Below, in pieces: positions 61,335-64,000 of a stretch of 64,000 nt of DNA. Below the pieces are notes generated by a model that saw only the letters and a program-made list of their open reading frames with translations, was not told the DNA's origin and did no database searches. A program made the position numbers and the translations under genes. The stretch lies in contig CAMWMD010000004.1 of NCBI GenBank assembly GCA_947175265.1, positions 1 to 64,000 of the forward strand, written 5' to 3'. The stretch comes from an uncultured Porphyromonadaceae bacterium. GTDB lineage: Bacteria > Bacteroidota > Bacteroidia > Bacteroidales > Muribaculaceae. Positions within the stretch are counted from its first letter, which is position 1, and each line of letters opens with the position of its first letter.

Positions 61335-61419
61335 TTTATTGCCAGTAAACAAATTTAACCATTTTTGTTTATTGCCAATAAACAAATTCAGTCATTTTTG
61401 TTTATTGACAGTAAACAAA
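61335..61419. promoter_or_regulatory. Triple palindromic operator array, 33-bp period
   Basis: Three 19-bp sites (61335-61353, 61368-61386, 61401-61419) of form TTTATTGnCArTAAACAAA, each two-fold symmetric around the centre (TTTATTG / CAATAAA). Start-to-start distance is exactly 33 bp twice, about three helical turns. Sites 2 and 3 are also preceded by ATTTTTG. No coding frame uses them. Confidence 0.8.
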
Positions 61420-61445
61420 TGAATCTATTTTGCGATGATGAACGT

Positions 61446-61493
61446 AAAAAAAAGAACCCCGGAAGCCGAGGTACCGATTCCGGGGTTCTTTTT
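61446..61493. terminator. Terminator downstream of the CotH gene
   Basis: GAACCCCGGAA / TTCCGGGGTTC, 11 bp perfect, loop 13 nt, A run on one side and T run on the other. Confidence 0.85.
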
Positions 61494-61532
61494 CACTATC
61501 GTATGATTTCACAATTATTCTGATTTCGACTA

Positions 61533-62948
61533 TCATTCCATCGGTCCGTAAATCGGAGCCGTCTTGATATACTGCACGCGCTCTATAATCCACTCACGCA
61601 ACAGACGGACCCATTTCTCCCTGTCAAAAGAGGGTACAGCCTTGGTCCAACCTAAGTCGTGCTCCTGATTCCATCTGAGGCCGTTTAATTTTGCCGATGG
61701 CTCTATTAAACGGGCATACTCATCAAAGAACTCCTGAAATTCAGGCACTATCTCTTCTTCAAATTCCTTGAGTCTCTCAGAATATCTGCTTTGAAATTCC
61801 TCACTGTCGATGATTTTCTTAAACATATAAGGCACCGCAAAAGGTTCATCCGGAGGATTGAAAGAAAATCCATCTTCAGTGGGCGTAAGCAAATTAAAAG
61901 TGGCGTCATAATCCCAGGCGGGTCCGAACTTATATTTCTCATCCTCTTCCAGAGACTCCTTATGGACATATACACTTTTAGGAATCCAGACATCACCACA
62001 CCAAACGAAGTGTGCCAGAAGGAAGTAGTTGACGGCAGTTTCAATATCAAAAGCATCCGCACACTTCCCATCCTCCACCAATTGCTCGGCTCGGTTGAAG
62101 TCATCTTCCCAAAGTTTAAGCCGCTCGTCAGGAGAGGGACCTTCAGGATTATCGTCGTAAAGTTCGTCAAAATCGGGATCTTTCACCATTACAGGCAACT
62201 CCCATATATTGGAGCGGAATTTATATTTCTCGTCAAATTCCGCACTGATTTCAAAGAGCATCCCCCTCTCCTCATCTATGTCGACACTTCCGCTGTTTAT
62301 ACCTACCTTCTCAGTCAATGTGTATGCACCGGCATAACTACCGTTGATGAAAACATGACATGGCACCATTGTATTGGCGTAAGGCACTCCCAATCTTTTT
62401 GCCAACCACATTGCCAAAGGGTTTTTCATCATAGACGGATCTATATAATTGTTAAGGAGAACGTAACTTTTGGCTTTCTTGAATCCGCAAATAGAGATTT
62501 TCTTGGGGAATTTCAGGCGCATCGGCTTTTTCGGCATCCCCCAAGTGGAATTCCCCCTCCCCTTTATCTGTAGCGACAGTGAATCCATATCCTCCGTGTA
62601 TCCGTTTCCCTCAATCGAGAGTACGGCATCAAGATAAAGTTCCTTCTCCCAAAGAGACGTTGCCTCCGGATAGTCGGGGAAGGCGATCCTCAGCACAGGA
62701 ATATCCGTGGCATGAATCACGAGGCTGTCAATTGCCGACAACGGCACTTTCGTCTGTCCGGCTATAAAATCGTTTATGACCATGTAGGTACTGTCCGTTT
62801 CAACTGAATGGGCTATCGAATCGCCCTCATACATCCGGAAATTATTGAACAGCGCATCATTTCTATATATGGAGACGTTCAACTGCCCTTTTGAAAGAAG
62901 TGGCAAGGATAGGGCCACAAGTGCAAGGAATCGGAATAAGGATTTCAT
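61533..62948 (-). CDS. CotH-family secreted protein 1
   Basis: A 471-residue exported protein (signal MKSLFRFLALVALSLPLLSKG). CotH kinase-like features: LSLQIKGRGNSTWGMPKKPMRLKF, NNYIDPSMMKNPLAMWLAKRLG, HVFINGSYAGAYTLTEKVG and the metal-site-like FGPAWDYDATF. The family includes secreted protein kinases; the substrate here is unknown. The ATG overlaps the stop of the upstream small sorting-tail gene by 4 bp. A second, partial CotH gene lies further upstream. Confidence 0.88.
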   Translation of the reverse strand: MKSLFRFLALVALSLPLLSKGQLNVSIYRNDALFNNFRMYEGDSIAHSVETDSTYMVINDFIAGQTKVPLSAIDSLVIHATDIPVLRIAFPDYPEATSLWEKELYLDAVLSIEGNGYTEDMDSLSLQIKGRGNSTWGMPKKPMRLKFPKKISICGFKKAKSYVLLNNYIDPSMMKNPLAMWLAKRLGVPYANTMVPCHVFINGSYAGAYTLTEKVGINSGSVDIDEERGMLFEISAEFDEKYKFRSNIWELPVMVKDPDFDELYDDNPEGPSPDERLKLWEDDFNRAEQLVEDGKCADAFDIETAVNYFLLAHFVWCGDVWIPKSVYVHKESLEEDEKYKFGPAWDYDATFNLLTPTEDGFSFNPPDEPFAVPYMFKKIIDSEEFQSRYSERLKEFEEEIVPEFQEFFDEYARLIEPSAKLNGLRWNQEHDLGWTKAVPSFDREKWVRLLREWIIERVQYIKTAPIYGPME

Positions 62949-63442
62949 TTTACGATGAATTTTACAGAGGTAAGGTTGTCCATACTTAAAATATAAATCC
63001 CCTTCGGAAATGAGTTAAGCGGAATGACGGTGGTCTCGCGGCATGTGGTAGCATACAGCATCTGACCCGCATTATTGAAGATACGGCAGTTCACAGGACT
63101 TCCATTTGAATCGGCGACGGCTCCAATCTCGATACCTGAGTCAGTAAACCTTAATGCCGGACGATCCAAAACGGGAGAAACTACCGCAGATGATACAGTC
63201 TTCTCATATTTCATCCCCTTCAGTTCTTCAAGCAGAATTGATATACTGTCTGTCGCCGATGAAAGACAAAGGGAATTGTCTTTGATTCTCATTTTCAAAT
63301 CGCCATCTACGGCAATTACGCTTTCCACGTCGTTCACATCGGTAAGTCTGAGATGAAAAACATCTCCCTTGCATGTGAAGGCACCAAAACTTCCCACTCC
63401 TATAAATAAAGAGATGAGCAGCAGTTTAGTTGATTTTATCAT
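62945..63442 (-). CDS. Small secreted protein with C-terminal sorting-like tail
   Basis: A 165-residue protein with signal peptide MIKSTKLLLISLFIGVGSFGAFT. Residues ~25-75 form a polar region like the N-terminal parts of other surface proteins of this group (HLRLTDVNDVESVIAVDGD). The end CRIFNNAGQMLYATTCRE ... FPKGIYILSMDNLTSVKFIVK has the pattern of type IX sorting domains. It is coupled to the CotH gene by a 4-bp overlap. Function unknown; it may be carried with or present the CotH protein. Confidence 0.75.
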   Translation of the reverse strand: MIKSTKLLLISLFIGVGSFGAFTCKGDVFHLRLTDVNDVESVIAVDGDLKMRIKDNSLCLSSATDSISILLEELKGMKYEKTVSSAVVSPVLDRPALRFTDSGIEIGAVADSNGSPVNCRIFNNAGQMLYATTCRETTVIPLNSFPKGIYILSMDNLTSVKFIVK

Positions 63443-63466
63443 TTTCGTTATAAGTCTTTAATATTC

Positions 63467-63580
63467 TTACTGAATGGCTACATATTTCTTTATGCGAATC
63501 AATCCCGTCATGAAGAAACAGATACCTGCGATAATTAATATACCTGCATAGATTAATTCCGGATAAGCCTTGAGGAATTT
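63467..63580 (-). other. In-frame 37-codon transmembrane tail after the CotH stop codon
   Basis: Directly after the TAG of the partial CotH gene, in the same frame, 37 codons run to a TAA at 63467-63469. They encode KFLKAYPEL, then the hydrophobic segment LIYAGILIIAGICFFMTGLI, then RIKKYVAIQ. This is a typical C-terminal membrane anchor with positive residues after the helix. There is no ATG at its start. Read-through or a recent nonsense change would explain it. Confidence 0.6.
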
Positions 63581-64000
63581 CTAAAACAATTTCGCAGTCT
63601 TCATATATTCCGCACGCTCCACAAACCATTGTCGGAGTTCCCTCACATGGTTCTCAGTGTCAAAAGAGGGTTCTACCACAATCCAGGGTATTTTCTCGGA
63701 GTCACTTCCCCATCTTACTCCATTGAGTTTAGCCGAAGGCTCTATCAATTTGGCATAACTGTCAAGATAACTGAGGAATTCAGGGAAAATATTCTCCTGA
63801 AAATCCTTCATACGTTCTTTATATCTTACCTGAAACTCATCGGTCTTATATATCCTCTTTAAAAAAGGAGGGAGCCATAGCAAGGACGTGGCTGACTGCG
63901 TCACCGTGTTGTCACCAATCTCCTGCTTATAGTTGCAGGAAATGTCAAAATCCCAAGCCGGGCCGAAAAAATATTTCTCATTCTCCCCCAAAGACTTCTT
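63581..64000 (-). CDS. CotH-family protein 2 (5' part beyond the window)
   Basis: The frame is open to the window edge. KKSLGENEKYFFGPAWDFDISCN is colinear with the same region of CotH 1, and the C-terminal part (LIEPSAKLNGVRWG, RELRQWFVERAEYMKTAKLF) is close to its paralogue. The tracked start (TTG 63991) is not a real start. The gene ends in TAG, followed in frame by a transmembrane tail. The three-gene order CotH 2 - small tail protein - CotH 1 suggests one operon. Confidence 0.82.
   Translation of the reverse strand, partial: KKSLGENEKYFFGPAWDFDISCNYKQEIGDNTVTQSATSLLWLPPFLKRIYKTDEFQVRYKERMKDFQENIFPEFLSYLDSYAKLIEPSAKLNGVRWGSDSEKIPWIVVEPSFDTENHVRELRQWFVERAEYMKTAKLF

Noticed and set aside
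61335-61419. Possible mini-CRISPR array
   Set aside because: Only three 19-bp palindromic units with 14-bp similar gaps, placed over a promoter, and no cas genes; better explained as operators.
63426-63629. 67-codon ORF between the small tail protein and CotH 2
   Set aside because: Out of frame with the transmembrane tail and without domain features; the overlapping frame continuing from the CotH gene explains the region better.
1-64000. tRNA, rRNA, insertion sequences, prophage or plasmid functions
   Set aside because: None seen by eye on either strand; a dedicated tRNA scan was not possible.

Overview
The window looks like a chromosomal segment of a Bacteroidales bacterium, most likely Muribaculaceae-like (the family placement is inference). 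Evidence: nearly every upstream region carries the Bacteroidetes sigma-factor box TAnnTTTG(C), often with TTG 19-21 nt upstream. Shine-Dalgarno sites are weak. The gene content is typical of the order: MurF-Alr fusion, long-form IspG, DUF3256, DUF3467, DUF2851, DUF3098, DUF4831, DUF3575/DUF3868 with a FimB/Mfa2-type anchor, short-LID adenylate kinase, and secreted proteins with C-terminal sorting-like tails. I saw no rRNA, tRNA, CRISPR array, insertion sequence or prophage.

Layout. 1-2 kb: truncated Gly/Gln/Asn-rich N-terminus (probably an RluB-type pseudouridine synthase), adk, hpt. 2-7 kb: a secreted protein with a sorting-like tail, an OmpA porin and a large coiled-coil lipoprotein. 7.4-10.5 kb: a two-gene envelope operon ending in a TPR/PD40/CRD/OmpA lipoprotein resembling PorE of the type IX secretion system. 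10.5-11 kb: repeat-rich spacer with a small RNA. 11-16.4 kb: DEAD helicase, DUF3256, gltX, waaA. 17-20 kb: C69 dipeptidase, HIT protein, greA. 20-26.6 kb: sufE, two tandem POT transporters, acyl-CoA ligase, lipoprotein. 26.6-32.7 kb: MBL hydrolase, RsmI-like and RsmF-like methyltransferases, metal-binding protein, LolD-like ATPase, DUF3467, cysS. 32.8-38 kb: ispG, PAP2-like membrane protein, RluA-type synthase, DUF2851. 38-41.5 kb: fimbria-type cluster. 42-48.4 kb: glycosyltransferase, mtaB, then ftsX-DUF3098-uppP-truB-queA. 48.9-54.3 kb: recO, rubrerythrin, a candidate structured RNA, surE, murF-alr. 54.3-58.5 kb: nnr-DUF4831-xseA-xseB, joined by ATGA overlaps. 58.8-64 kb: fba, an ATPase behind a triple operator, and CotH-family genes.

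Most genes are housekeeping: cell wall and lipid carriers (murF-alr, uppP, ispG, waaA), tRNA/rRNA modification (truB, queA, mtaB, methyltransferases, pseudouridine synthases), DNA repair (recO, xseAB) and nucleotide salvage (adk, hpt, surE, nnr). The envelope genes and non-coding elements are the less usual part.

The strongest unexplained signals are non-coding. (1) Three dispersed copies of a roughly 70-nt small RNA gene, each with its own promoter box, a shared core and a terminator whose stem differs in sequence but still pairs. (2) A 27-unit, indel-free heptamer array (GCCTnnn) and a second set of the same heptamers in inverted orientation around a terminator. (3) Three palindromic 19-bp operators spaced exactly 33 bp apart over the promoter of an AAA/DUF4143 ATPase. 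(4) An in-frame TAG in a CotH gene followed by 37 codons encoding a transmembrane helix. (5) Several promoters only a few bases from the start codon, suggesting leaderless mRNAs.
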